DNA of 64,000 nucleotides from Rhodoferax sp. GTDB lineage: Bacteria; Pseudomonadota; Gammaproteobacteria; Burkholderiales; Burkholderiaceae_C. A model generated the notes under the pieces. That model was not told the DNA's origin. It did no database searches and was given only the letters and a program-made list of their open reading frames with translations. The position numbers and the translations under genes were made by a program. The DNA lies in the NCBI RefSeq assembly GCF_012927445.1, contig NZ_JABBPD010000001.1, forward strand, positions 434,001 to 498,000. Reading direction: 5' to 3'. Shown one piece after another: positions 27,256-36,990 of this stretch; the stretch's first letter is position 1; every line of letters starts with the position of its first letter.

Positions 27256-28437
27256 ATGCTTTCCCAAGAACACCGTTCCATCATCGCCGCGACCGTCCCC
27301 ATTCTGGAGCAAGGCGGCGAAGCGCTGACGCGCCACTTCTACCTCCAGCTGTTCAAGGACTTTCCCGAGGTGCTGCCGCTGTTCAACCAGGCCCACCAGC
27401 ACAGCGGCGACCAGCAGCGCGCGCTGGCGAATGGCATCCTGATGTATGCCAGGAACATCGAGCGCCTTGAACAGTTGGGCCCGCTGGTCAATACCATCGT
27501 GAACAAGCACGTCGCGCTGCAGATCTTGCCGGAACACTATCCGATGGTCGGCGCCAGCCTGCTGAAGGCGATTCGCGAAGTGCTCGGCGCTGAAGTCGCC
27601 ACCGACGCCGTCATCGACGCCTGGGCCGCGGCCTACGGCCAACTGGCTGACATCCTGATGGGTGCCGAAGGCGACATCTACCAAGAGAAAAAAGCCGCGC
27701 CGGGCGGCTGGGAAGGCGCACGCAAGTTCGTCGTATCGCGCAAAACTGTGGAGTCGGACGAAATCGTGTCGTTCCAGATGACGCCGCAAGACGGCCAGCC
27801 GGTACTGGCCTTCGAGCCAGGCCAGTGCATCGGCATCCGCGTGACCATGGACGGCGCCGAAATGCAGCGCCAGTATTCGCTGTCGGCTGAGCGCAACGGC
27901 GTCAGCTACCAGATCAGCGTCAAGCGCGAGCCGATGGGGCTGGTGTCCAACTTCCTGCATGACCACGTCAATGTCGGCGATGCGGTCGATCTGTTCCCGC
28001 CATCGGGCGCGTTCACGCTGACCGCAGGCGACAAGCCGGTGGTGCTGATCAGCGGCGGCGTCGGCATCACGCCGACATTGGCGATGCTAACCAGCGCACT
28101 GAACACCGGACGCGACGTCTATTTCATCCATGCGGCGCGCCACGGCGGTGTGCACGCCTTCCGAGGCATGGTCGACCAACTGGCCGAGCGTCATGACAAT
28201 CTGCGCCATTATTATTGCTATGCCGAGTCGCGCGACGGCGATGCCGAACCGGATGCGGTCGGCCTGATCGGACCGAATCATCTGGCCCAGTGGCTGCCCG
28301 AAACGCGTGATGTGGACGCGTATTTCCTGGGCCCCGTGCCTTTCATGAAAGCCGTTAAATCGTCGCTGCGCGAAGTGGGTGTGCCAGAAGCGCAGACTTC
28401 TTACGAGTTCTTCGGGCCGGCGTCAGCGCTGGCCTGA
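27256..28437 (+). CDS. hmp: Flavohemoglobin, nitric oxide dioxygenase
   Basis: Converts NO and O2 to nitrate using NAD(P)H in the cytosol. The 393 residues have an N-terminal globin domain (1-140) with the proximal-histidine region TIVNKHVALQILPEHYP, an FAD domain with QRQYSLSAERNG (RxYS motif), and an NAD domain with ISGGVGITPTLAML. The length is normal and all three domains are intact. The NsrR-type operator directly upstream fits NO-induced expression. It stands alone as a transcription unit. Confidence 0.97.
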   Translation: MLSQEHRSIIAATVPILEQGGEALTRHFYLQLFKDFPEVLPLFNQAHQHSGDQQRALANGILMYARNIERLEQLGPLVNTIVNKHVALQILPEHYPMVGASLLKAIREVLGAEVATDAVIDAWAAAYGQLADILMGAEGDIYQEKKAAPGGWEGARKFVVSRKTVESDEIVSFQMTPQDGQPVLAFEPGQCIGIRVTMDGAEMQRQYSLSAERNGVSYQISVKREPMGLVSNFLHDHVNVGDAVDLFPPSGAFTLTAGDKPVVLISGGVGITPTLAMLTSALNTGRDVYFIHAARHGGVHAFRGMVDQLAERHDNLRHYYCYAESRDGDAEPDAVGLIGPNHLAQWLPETRDVDAYFLGPVPFMKAVKSSLREVGVPEAQTSYEFFGPASALA

Positions 28438-28469
28438 CAGGCCGAACCCGGCAACGTGAGCCGACCAGA

Positions 28470-28691
28470 TTATTTCCGAGGGGCCGGTGCAACAACGCAA
28501 CGGTCCTCGGCCACTGGTTCCGGCGTGTAATCGCTGCCCCATTCACGCCAGTTTTCGCCAAACAATTCAAACGGATGCTGGGTGCGGTCGGATCCATTGC
28601 CACACATCATGTCGTTAGCAGAGCAGTATTTATCGCAACCCCAGCAGATTCGTTCGGGGTTGGCCGGATGTATGGGGAATATCTTTTTCAC
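28470..28691 (-). CDS. DUF3079 family small cysteine-rich protein
   Basis: A 73-residue protein with a conserved four-cysteine cluster near the start (ERICWGCDKYCSANDMMCGNGSDR, cysteines at about 16, 19, 23 and 30), followed by TQHPFELFG. The spacing suggests a metal-binding or Fe-S knuckle. The family assignment is from memory of the DUF3079 signature. Function unknown. It converges on hmp and has an NsrR-like site about 150 bp upstream, so a link to NO stress is possible. Confidence 0.8.
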   Translation of the reverse strand: MKKIFPIHPANPERICWGCDKYCSANDMMCGNGSDRTQHPFELFGENWREWGSDYTPEPVAEDRCVVAPAPRK

Positions 28692-28795
28692 TTTGATGAC
28701 CTCGAAATGAATCGTCGACTACTGCTTGCTGCCCGGGTATGCCTGGAACCGAATAACGGCGGCGCAAGGTCTTCAAATCAGTACGCGAAATGTGG

Positions 28796-28821
28796 TGTAC
28801 GTCCAGCGTGTCGGACGTACA
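28796..28821. other. Perfect 9-bp inverted repeat with 8-base loop
   Basis: TGTACGTCC and GGACGTACA flank AGCGTGTC. No T run follows on either strand. It may be an operator or an RNA hairpin upstream of the DUF3079 gene or far upstream of groES. Function unknown. Confidence 0.5.
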
Positions 28822-28840
28822 GGTTCAGGCAATTGAGTTA

Positions 28841-28863
28841 AAGATGCATACATCATGCATTTT
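28841..28863. promoter_or_regulatory. Second NsrR-like site, upstream of the DUF3079 gene
   Basis: AAGATGCAT-N5-ATGCATTTT spans 23 bp, the same length as the site before hmp, and both outer half-sites resemble the NsrR half-site AAGATGYATTT. The centre is less symmetric than in the hmp site. Confidence 0.4.
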
Positions 28864-28978
28864 ATAGAGTGAATGTGTTTTTTGCAATATGCAATATTTA
28901 ATGAAATTTCCGCCTTGCATTCGCGTCTAGGAACCATCCCAGGAGCTTGGCAGCAGATTCAGGATTTACCCGCATCCT

Positions 28979-29007
28979 CTTGAAAGCCTGGCAAATGCCC
29001 TTATCAT
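28979..29007 (+). promoter_or_regulatory. Possible sigma-32 heat-shock promoter of groESL
   Basis: CTTGAAA (28979-28985) is a perfect sigma-32 -35 match; CCCTTAT at 28998 is a partial -10 match (consensus CCCCATNT) at 12-bp spacing. It lies directly upstream of the CIRCE operator, which would overlap the transcription start. Confidence 0.55.
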
Positions 29008-29033
29008 TAGCACTCGTAAGAGTTGAGTGCTAA
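29007..29033. promoter_or_regulatory. CIRCE element (HrcA operator)
   Basis: TTAGCACTC-N9-GAGTGCTAA is a perfect match to the CIRCE consensus, 107 bp before the groES start. It is bound by the heat-shock repressor HrcA. Confidence 0.97.
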
Positions 29034-29140
29034 CAGGCTTTTGTCCTTTACAGCTTTCTCTTCAAATTAGTGAGCATCAACTTGTTTAAGTTGGTGCTCT
29101 TGATTGTTCAACCTTTGTTTCAAAACCCATAGGAGATCCC

Positions 29141-29431
29141 ATGAAACTTCGTCCTCTGCATGATCGCGTGATTGTTAAACGCGTGGAAAACGAAACCAAA
29201 ACTGCCTCTGGCATCGTCATTCCTGACAGCGCTGCTGAAAAGCCTGATCAAGGTGAAGTGCTGGCCGTGGGTCCTGGCAAGAAGAACGACAAGGGCGAAA
29301 TCAGCGCCATGGCCGTCAAGGTCGGCGACCGCGTGTTGTTCGGCAAATACAGTGGCCAAACCGTCAAAGTTGACGGCGACGAATTGCTCGTCATGAAAGA
29401 AGATGACCTGTTTGCGGTTGTCGAGAAGTAA
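29141..29431 (+). CDS. groES: Co-chaperonin GroES
   Basis: The 96-residue heptameric lid of the GroEL chaperonin. It starts with the family signature [14 protein letters not shown] and contains the mobile loop ([14 protein letters not shown]), which contacts GroEL. AGGAG lies upstream of the start. It is the first gene of the groESL operon, controlled by CIRCE and probably sigma-32. Confidence 0.98.
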   Translation: MKLRPLHDRVIVKRVENETKTASGIVIPDSAAEKPDQGEVLAVGPGKKNDKGEISAMAVKVGDRVLFGKYSGQTVKVDGDELLVMKEDDLFAVVEK

Positions 29432-29465
29432 TTTCTCACTTCTTTCCACTTAACTAATTAACTGA

Positions 29466-31130
<1,665 letters not shown>

Positions 31131-31211
31131 TAGGCTCCTTGCTTGACGATCTGCAGCCAGCTGTAGATTGTCATGCTGCGTCGATGGGCGTTATGGCTTT
31201 CGACACAAAAC

Positions 31212-31247
31212 AAAAAACCCGCAAGGTGCGAACCTTGCGGGTTTTTT
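31212..31247 (+). terminator. Intrinsic terminator after groEL
   Basis: CCCGCAAGG-TGCGAA-CCTTGCGGG forms a perfect 9-bp stem followed by TTTTTT and preceded by six A, so it can also act on the opposite strand for the convergent gene. Its T run touches dispersed element copy C. Confidence 0.95.
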
Positions 31248-31295
31248 GCTATTTAAATAGTAGCTTCCTACGCTTATTGGACGTGGGCTAGAGCC
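31248..31295 (+). repeat. 48-bp dispersed element, copy C
   Basis: GCTAT-N7-GTAGC, CTACGCT and GGGCTAGAGCC, ungapped against the others. It starts directly at the T run of the groEL terminator and ends four bases before the stop of the convergent gene at 31300. Confidence 0.85.
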
Positions 31296-31299
31296 CTAT

Positions 31300-31803
31300 T
31301 TAATTAAAAGGGGCGTTGAGCTGAAACATCAGCCCGGCCGTCCCCAGAACATTGACTTGTGCCGACCAGCCCGGTTTGAATTCATAAGCCAGGGCGGGAA
31401 TCACCGCGGGTGAAAACCCGGCGTGGTTGTAAGGCACTTTGTCTTGGTAGGGATCTTTGTAGCCGTAAAGCAAACCGGCCGTCCATTTGAACGACAAATG
31501 GTTGATGCCCGCAATATCGTGATAAACGCCGCCCCACGGATAGACATACACCGTCGGTTGCCCAAATGAATTGGTAAAAAACGTGACGCCATCCAGTTTG
31601 GCATTGGGATGCTCGCGCTCCACGCCCACCATCACCACGTCTTTGTGGTCATCACTGGGGGAAAAATGAAGGGTATAGGGACTGAACTGCCAGCTCAGCA
31701 CTTTGTCCTGCGCCAGCGAGGCGAGGAAACTTTGCTCGGCCATGGCGGCGCCCGACAGGTGGGCCACAATCAGGCCAAAGACGATGGGAAACAATTTATT
31801 CAT
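31300..31803 (-). CDS. Small secreted protein, probable outer-membrane beta-barrel, function unknown
   Basis: The start at 31803 gives 167 residues with a clear signal peptide (MNKLFPIVFGLIVAHLSGAAMA). The mature part alternates aromatic and polar residues in strand-like runs (WTAGLLYGYKDPYQ, PALAYEFKPGWSAQVNVLG) and ends in a hydrophobic strand with Phe-Asn, as in small outer-membrane barrels. I cannot name the family with confidence; relatives in related genomes tend to carry unreliable transporter names. It is divergent from a lipoprotein hydrolase gene. Confidence 0.7.
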   Translation of the reverse strand: MNKLFPIVFGLIVAHLSGAAMAEQSFLASLAQDKVLSWQFSPYTLHFSPSDDHKDVVMVGVEREHPNAKLDGVTFFTNSFGQPTVYVYPWGGVYHDIAGINHLSFKWTAGLLYGYKDPYQDKVPYNHAGFSPAVIPALAYEFKPGWSAQVNVLGTAGLMFQLNAPFN

Positions 31804-31879
31804 GGGGGCAGCGTTGAATTTCGTGATGCAAAAGGTTTGCAGTGTAACGGCAGCCCTCTTGACAAGCCGCAGGCGCTGT

Positions 31880-32788
31880 ATGGGTTTGCTACACCTCTTT
31901 TTGCTAATGGCCCTGCTGTCCAGCAGTGGTTGTGCCTGGCTGGACAGCCGGCAGCGCCAGATCATCTACCGCCCCACCCCCGGTATTCCGGCCGAATTTG
32001 CCGCTCTGCACGCCGGTGATGAGCGCTATTTTGTCAACCTGCCAGCCGTTTCAGCCCAGCCCCTCCAGGAGGAGAGCAAGACCGGCATCGCCAGTGATAC
32101 CGGGCAGCGCGTGGAGATGTGGTGGTTGCCACATTCGGATACCAATGCGCCGACCCTGCTGTATTTTCACGGCACGTTTCGCACCCTGTTTGACAACTGG
32201 CACAAGATGGAGGCCTTGCGTGAGGCCGGCTTTTCGGTCCTGGCGGTGGACTACCGGGGTTGGGGCTTAAGCACGCCGATCACGCCGTCAGAACAAAGCA
32301 TTTTGCAGGATGCCGCCGTGGCTTGGAGCGAACTGCAGCGCCGCGAGCCGCGTGCTGCCCAGCGCGTGATCTATGGCCATTCCATGGGCAGCGGCGTGGC
32401 GGTTGATCTGGCCAGCCGCCTGCGCGCCCCGACCGATTACGGCGCACTGATTCTGGAGTCTGCGTTCACCAGCTTCACCGACGTGGCGCGTGAGGCGGGA
32501 TTTTTAGCCCGATTTTTAGTCCTTTTTAACGACGAACGCTTTGCCTCCCTTGACAAAATCGCGCGGATTCACGCCCCCTTGCTGATGATCCATGGCCGCG
32601 CCGACACAACGATTCCCCTGCGTCTGGGGCAGCAATTATTTGCCAGCGCCAACCCACCCAAAGCGTGGCTCACCATTGAAGGAGGCGATCACAGTGACCT
32701 CGATCAGGTCGGCCACGCCGCTTACCAAGCCACCCTGCAGCGCTTCAGGCACGACTACCTGGCCGTGCGCAAGGCCACCGCCCCCTAA
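31880..32788 (+). CDS. Alpha/beta hydrolase lipoprotein, serine type
   Basis: The start at 31880 gives a lipoprotein signal with lipobox SSSGC at Cys18, so the enzyme is probably membrane-anchored and faces the periplasm. The fold's elements are seen in order: YFHGTFRT near residue 100, the nucleophile elbow GHSMGSG, the acid in HGRADTTIPLR, and the histidine in EGGDHSD. This matches BAAT/dienelactone-type hydrolases such as YfhR or Bem46. Substrate unknown. It converges on the FAH gene with dispersed element copy D in between. Confidence 0.85.
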   Translation: MGLLHLFLLMALLSSSGCAWLDSRQRQIIYRPTPGIPAEFAALHAGDERYFVNLPAVSAQPLQEESKTGIASDTGQRVEMWWLPHSDTNAPTLLYFHGTFRTLFDNWHKMEALREAGFSVLAVDYRGWGLSTPITPSEQSILQDAAVAWSELQRREPRAAQRVIYGHSMGSGVAVDLASRLRAPTDYGALILESAFTSFTDVAREAGFLARFLVLFNDERFASLDKIARIHAPLLMIHGRADTTIPLRLGQQLFASANPPKAWLTIEGGDHSDLDQVGHAAYQATLQRFRHDYLAVRKATAP

Positions 32789-32789
32789 T

Positions 32790-32837
32790 GCTACTATTTA
32801 TATAGCTGCTTGCGCATATTAAATAAGGGCTAGAGGC
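32790..32837 (+). repeat. 48-bp dispersed element, copy D
   Basis: GCTAC-N7-ATAGC, CTTGCGCA and GGGCTAGAGGC, ungapped against the others. It begins one base after the hydrolase stop codon and lies between convergent genes. Confidence 0.87.
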
Positions 32838-32853
32838 TGATTCAATCAATAAC

Positions 32854-33702
32854 TCAGCGCTTGAACGGCACCACCGTCTGGTGTTGTTCCCCCAAGCCCT
32901 CTACGCCCAGAACCATCGTGTCGCCCGCTTTCAGAAACTGCGGCGGCTTCCGGCCCATGCCAACGCCGGGTGGCGTGCCGGTGGTGATCACATCGCCCGG
33001 CAGCAGGGTCATGAACTGGCTCAGGTAACTGACGATCTTGGCGACGCCAAAAATCATGGTTTTGGTGTTGCCCTGCTGGACCCGTTGGCCGTTGACCTCC
33101 AGCCACAGACCCAGTTTTTGCGGATTGGGCACTTCATCCCGCGTCACCAGCCAGGGCCCCAGTGGCCCAAACGTGTCGCAGCCTTTGCCCTTGTCCCAGG
33201 TGCCGCCGCGTTCCAGCTGGTATTCGCGTTCGCTGATGTCATTGACGGTGCAGTAACCAGCGACATGGTTGAGCGCGTCCTTTTGCAAGACGTAGCGCGC
33301 CCGCGTGCCGATCACCACGCCCAGCTCCACTTCCCAATCGGTTTTGACCGAACCTTTGGGCAACATGACGGCGTCGTTGGCGCCCTGGATGCAGCTGGTG
33401 GCTTTCATGAACACCACCGGCTCGGCCGGAATCGGCAGGCCCGACTCGGCGGCGTGGTCGGCATAGTTCAAGCCAATCGCGATGAACTTACCGACGCCCT
33501 GCAACGGGCTGCCCAGGCGCGGTTTGCCCTTGACCAAAGGCAGTTTGTCGGGGTTCAAGCGCTGCAATTTGGCCAGTGCCACGTCACCCAGTTGCGCCGG
33601 GCCAATGTCCGCAATCACGGCGCTCAAGTCGCGCAACTGGCCCTGCGCATCGATCAGACCCGGTTTTTCTTTGCCGGGTTGGCCATAACGGACGAGTTTC
33701 AT
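32854..33702 (-). CDS. Fumarylacetoacetate hydrolase family protein
   Basis: The 282 residues contain the FAH core: GLNYADHAAESG, EPVVFMKATSC, the metal site in DWEVELGVVIG, and GDVITTGTPPGVGMG. Family members cleave or hydrate 2-keto acids such as fumarylpyruvate, acylpyruvates or ureidoglycolate; this fold also includes sugar-acid lyases and dehydratases. It is the last gene of the unit tal-pgi-HAD-FAH and overlaps the HAD gene by 4 bp, so a role in sugar or sugar-acid metabolism is possible. Exact substrate not assignable. Confidence 0.85.
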   Translation of the reverse strand: MKLVRYGQPGKEKPGLIDAQGQLRDLSAVIADIGPAQLGDVALAKLQRLNPDKLPLVKGKPRLGSPLQGVGKFIAIGLNYADHAAESGLPIPAEPVVFMKATSCIQGANDAVMLPKGSVKTDWEVELGVVIGTRARYVLQKDALNHVAGYCTVNDISEREYQLERGGTWDKGKGCDTFGPLGPWLVTRDEVPNPQKLGLWLEVNGQRVQQGNTKTMIFGVAKIVSYLSQFMTLLPGDVITTGTPPGVGMGRKPPQFLKAGDTMVLGVEGLGEQHQTVVPFKR

Positions 33703-34361
33703 CGGTTTCCTTTCGTTGCTTGACCCAGCAAGTTTGCCAGTTCTGCCTGCAGCTGCGGCGCCGACTCAAAGTGGATGCCATGCCAGCCCTGCTCGCGGGC
33801 GGTTTGCACATTGCCCTTCAAGTCGTCGATGAACAGCGTTTCACCCGGCTCCAGCGCGTAGCGGGTTTGCAGCAGCTGGTAGATGGCCGGCTCCGGTTTG
33901 ATGTGCAGGACGTCGCCAGAAAAAATACCGCCATCGAACCACTGCAAGAAAGCGTGCCGTTGCTCCAGCGTGCGGGCATAAGGCACCGGCATGTTCGACA
34001 AAAAATAGAGCTTCAGTTGATCGGGGCCCGCCACCCCTGCGGCGGACGGACGGCGCAAGGCGTGCAACTGCGCCAACAGGGCCACGGTGGCGTCAATCGG
34101 CAGCAACCGATCACCAATGCTGTGAACCAAATCGGCCAGCACGCCCGGGTCCAGGCCCAAGCGCGCGGCGGTGCGTTCCACCACCACGCCCATCGGCAAA
34201 GTGCCGCGGTCAAAATTGTGCCAGTCGTCGTGCGCAAACACCGCCTGCGCCAGTTGCGCGGCTTGTTGCGGGGTAGCGGCTACGTCTGGAAAGGATTGCG
34301 CCAGCAACTCGGCCGGGCGCCAGGTGAACAGCACGGCGCCGAAATCAAACACCACATTCAT
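33699..34361 (-). CDS. HAD-superfamily hydrolase, YihX-like
   Basis: A 220-residue phosphatase-type HAD protein. Motif I is VFDFGAVLF, motif II LYFLSNMP, motif III the Lys of HIKPEPAIYQ, and motif IV FIDDLKGNVQTA. The second aspartate of the usual DxD is Gly, as in E. coli YihX, which dephosphorylates glucose-1-phosphate. Given its place between pgi and the FAH gene, a sugar phosphate is the likely substrate, but this is inference. It starts 3 bp after pgi ends. Confidence 0.85.
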   Translation of the reverse strand: MNVVFDFGAVLFTWRPAELLAQSFPDVAATPQQAAQLAQAVFAHDDWHNFDRGTLPMGVVVERTAARLGLDPGVLADLVHSIGDRLLPIDATVALLAQLHALRRPSAAGVAGPDQLKLYFLSNMPVPYARTLEQRHAFLQWFDGGIFSGDVLHIKPEPAIYQLLQTRYALEPGETLFIDDLKGNVQTAREQGWHGIHFESAPQLQAELANLLGQATKGNR

Positions 34362-34364
34362 GCG

Positions 34365-35933
34365 TCAGGCCCGCAAACGTGCCAGCAAGCCGGCGGTAGA
34401 ACCGTCCAACCCGCGCGCATCGCCACTGGCCAGCCGGGGCGCGATTTCTTTGGCCAAGACTTTGCCCAGCTCCACGCCCCACTGGTCAAAACTGTTGATG
34501 CCCCAGAGCGAGCCACTGACAAACACCCGGTGCTCCTGCAAGGCGATCAAGGCGCCCAAAGACGCGGGCGTCAGTTCGTCCAGCAGCAAGAAGGTGCTGG
34601 GCCGGTTGCCGGGAAAGTGCTTGTGGCCGCCAGCGTCGGCTTTGCCGACCATCAGCGCCTGCGCCTGTGCCAGCACGTTGGCCAGCAGCAGATCGTGGTG
34701 AGCTGGCAAGCTGTGCTTGGGCTTTTTGACGGCGACAAACTCGACCGGCACCACGTCGGTACCCTGGTGCAGCATCTGAAAATAGGCGTGCTGCCCATTG
34801 GTGCCGGGCTCGCCCCACAGCACCGGCGAGGTGCCATATGGCAGGGTTTCGCCTTGGGCGTCCACCCGCTTGCCGTTGCTTTCCATCTCCAGCTGCTGCA
34901 AATAGGCCGGTAGCCGGCGCAGCGCGCTGTGATACGGCGCAATGCTGCGGCTGGTGAAGCCGTGAAAGTTGCGGTACCAGACGTCCAGCAAAGCCAGCCG
35001 CACCGGCAGGTTCTGCTCCAGCGGCGCGCTGCGAAAGTGCTCGTCCATGGCGTGCGCCCCGGCCAGAAACTCGCGAAACCCATCGGCGCCGATGGCAATC
35101 GCCAACGGCAGGCCGATCGCCGACCACACCGAATAACGCCCGCCGACCCAGTCCCAAAAACCAAAAGTGCTGCTGATGCCAAAGGCATTGGCCGCCGCCA
35201 CGTTGGTGGTGAGGGCGGCAAAGTGCCGGCCAATGTCGGTGCCGCCCTGCGCGTCAAACCAGGCCTTGGCGGATTGCGCGTTGGTCATGGTCTCGATGGT
35301 GGTGAAGGTTTTGCTGGCAATCAAAAACAGCGTGCTCTCAGGCTTGAGGCGTTGGAGCACCGCGGCCAGTTCGTGCCCGTCCACATTCGAGACGAAGTGA
35401 AAGCGCTTGCCCGGCAGCGCAAAGGCGTCCAGCGCCAGCACCGCCATTTGCGGGCCCAGGTCCGAGCCGCCAATGCCGATGTTCACCACGTCGGTGATCG
35501 CCGCATCGGCCCGCACGGTTTGCGCATAGGCCAACATGGCGTCCAGCTTGGCGTGCACTTTCCCGGATTCAGATGCTATGTTATTAGTAGCTACTTGCGC
35601 AGTATCGACGGGGGCTAGAGGCGGATTTCTTAATAACCAGTGCATCACGGCACGTTGTTCGGTGTTGTTGATCGCCGCACCGGCAAACAGGGCCGCACGG
35701 TGCGCTTCCACACCGCTCTGGCGCGCCAGATCAAACAGCAACTGCTGCGTCGCGGCATCGATCAAATTCTTGGACAGGTCGGCAAAGATATGCGGCGCGC
35801 TTTGGCTGAAGGCCTCAAACCGGCCCGGCTCTGCGGCAAACGCGGTCCGCGCGTCGAAGCTGCGGCCATGGGTATTGAAAGCGGTCTGGAGTGCACTCCA
35901 GGCGGGGGTGCGGTCACAACGGATACGGGTCAT
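34365..35933 (-). CDS. pgi: Glucose-6-phosphate isomerase with a repeat-derived insert
   Basis: Interconverts glucose-6-phosphate and fructose-6-phosphate in the cytosol. Signatures are NIGIGGSDLGP near residues 151-161, FVSNVDGHE, SKTFTTIET, and GINSFDQWGVELGK near the end. The 522 residues are slightly shorter than E. coli Pgi. Dispersed element copy E lies in frame and encodes residues 106-120 (LAPVDTAQVATNNIA), in the loop between the strand MHWLLR and the helix KVHAKLDAML, where E. coli has an unrelated short loop. The conserved core is intact, so the enzyme is probably active. It is second in the unit after tal, with a 3-bp gap. Confidence 0.95.
   Translation of the reverse strand: MTRIRCDRTPAWSALQTAFNTHGRSFDARTAFAAEPGRFEAFSQSAPHIFADLSKNLIDAATQQLLFDLARQSGVEAHRAALFAGAAINNTEQRAVMHWLLRNPPLAPVDTAQVATNNIASESGKVHAKLDAMLAYAQTVRADAAITDVVNIGIGGSDLGPQMAVLALDAFALPGKRFHFVSNVDGHELAAVLQRLKPESTLFLIASKTFTTIETMTNAQSAKAWFDAQGGTDIGRHFAALTTNVAAANAFGISSTFGFWDWVGGRYSVWSAIGLPLAIAIGADGFREFLAGAHAMDEHFRSAPLEQNLPVRLALLDVWYRNFHGFTSRSIAPYHSALRRLPAYLQQLEMESNGKRVDAQGETLPYGTSPVLWGEPGTNGQHAYFQMLHQGTDVVPVEFVAVKKPKHSLPAHHDLLLANVLAQAQALMVGKADAGGHKHFPGNRPSTFLLLDELTPASLGALIALQEHRVFVSGSLWGINSFDQWGVELGKVLAKEIAPRLASGDARGLDGSTAGLLARLRA
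35575..35622 (+). repeat. 48-bp dispersed element, copy E, inside pgi
   Basis: GCTAT-N7-GTAGC, CTTGCGCA and GGGGCTAGAGGC, ungapped against the other copies. It is read antisense by pgi as LAPVDTAQVATNNIA. The two other antisense frames contain stops, so only this frame could have been kept. Confidence 0.88.
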
Positions 35934-35936
35934 CGG

Positions 35937-36884
35937 TCAGGCCTCCAGTAGCAACTGGTCCAACTTGACAGCATCCACGCAGAACGCGCGGATGCCCTCG
36001 GCCAGTTTCTCGGTAGCCATCGCGTCGTCATTGAGGGCAAAGCGGAAGCCCGCCTCGTCATAACTCAGCGGCGCCAGGTCCAGCGCTTGGGCCGTCTTGG
36101 GGTCCAGCGCGCGCTGCAGGGGCGTCTCGGTCGCAGCCAGGGTGGCCAGCAAATCCGGGCTGATGGTGAGCAGGTCGCAGCCGGCCAGCGCCGTGATTTG
36201 GCCGACGTTGCGAAAGCTCGCGCCCATCACCTCGGTGGCAATGCCGAATTTCTTGTAGTAGTTGTAGATATGTTGCACCGACTTGACGCCGGGATCATTG
36301 GCGCCCGCGTTGTCCGCCTCTACCCAGCCCGCACCGGCCGACTTTTTGTACCAGTCGTAGATGCGGCCGACAAACGGTGAGATCAGTTGCACTTTGGCCT
36401 GACCGCAGGCCACCGCCTGGCAGAACGAAAACAGCAGCGTCAGGTTGGTGTGAATGCCGCGCTGCTCCAACTGTTTGGCAGCCTGAATGCCCTCCCAAGT
36501 AGCGGCCACCTTGACCAGCACCCGGTCAATGTGAATGCCTTGCGCTTGGTACAGCTCGATGATGCGCTCGGCCCGGGCCACGGTGGCCACGGTATCGAAA
36601 CTCAGGCGGGCATCGACCTCGGTCGAGACGCGTCCGGGAATGATGGACAAAATCTCGACACCAAAACGCACCAGCAACCGGTCCATGATTTCGTCCAGCG
36701 GCCGGCCGCGGAACTTGGCCACCGTGTCCGTCAACAGCGAGCGGTAATCCGGCTTTTGCACCGCCTTCAGAATCAGCGACGGATTGGTGGTGGCGTCTTG
36801 CGGCCGATACGCATCAATCTGCTTGAAGTCGCCGGTGTCAGCGACCACGGTGGTGAATTGTTTAAGTGCGTCGAGTTGGTTCAT
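35937..36884 (-). CDS. tal: Transaldolase
   Basis: Moves a dihydroxyacetone unit between sugar phosphates in the non-oxidative pentose phosphate pathway. The start [19 protein letters not shown] at 36884 aligns with E. coli TalB; an ATG four codons upstream is less likely. Signatures include [12 protein letters not shown] near the start and the Schiff-base lysine in [13 protein letters not shown]. The 315 residues are normal. It is first in the unit tal-pgi-HAD-FAH, divergent from zwf. Confidence 0.96.
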   Translation of the reverse strand: MNQLDALKQFTTVVADTGDFKQIDAYRPQDATTNPSLILKAVQKPDYRSLLTDTVAKFRGRPLDEIMDRLLVRFGVEILSIIPGRVSTEVDARLSFDTVATVARAERIIELYQAQGIHIDRVLVKVAATWEGIQAAKQLEQRGIHTNLTLLFSFCQAVACGQAKVQLISPFVGRIYDWYKKSAGAGWVEADNAGANDPGVKSVQHIYNYYKKFGIATEVMGASFRNVGQITALAGCDLLTISPDLLATLAATETPLQRALDPKTAQALDLAPLSYDEAGFRFALNDDAMATEKLAEGIRAFCVDAVKLDQLLLEA

Positions 36885-36952
36885 AAAGATGGGCAAAAAG
36901 ATCGAAGTTAAAAAAACAGTTTTACATCAAGTTGAATTATGAGTGAAACAAA

Positions 36953-36982
36953 GTTACAGTACAACCTCGTATTTTATGTAAC
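36953..36982. promoter_or_regulatory. GTTACA-N18-TGTAAC inverted repeat between tal and zwf
   Basis: Two perfect 6-bp arms lie in the 106-bp region shared by the divergent tal and zwf genes, ending 8 bp before the zwf start. HexR, encoded two genes away, is the obvious candidate regulator, but the arm spacing is wide and the site does not clearly match published HexR consensus sites. Confidence 0.4.
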
Positions 36983-36990
36983 AAAAAATC

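Larger units (their letters stand above)
28692..28978. other. Gene-free stretch between the DUF3079 gene and the groES promoter
   Basis: No convincing gene. It holds a perfect 9-bp inverted repeat (TGTACGTCC-N8-GGACGTACA at 28796-28821), an NsrR-like site at 28841-28863, and an AT-rich tract with a doubled GCAATAT near 28882-28897. Short open frames here lack family features. Confidence 0.6.

Noticed and set aside
33699..34361. Missing second aspartate of HAD motif I as a sign of an inactive enzyme.
   Set aside because: The DxG form is normal for the YihX-like subgroup.
33576..34913. Long plus-strand open frame (445 codons) across the FAH, HAD and pgi genes.
   Set aside because: It crosses three well-supported genes and shows no protein family features.
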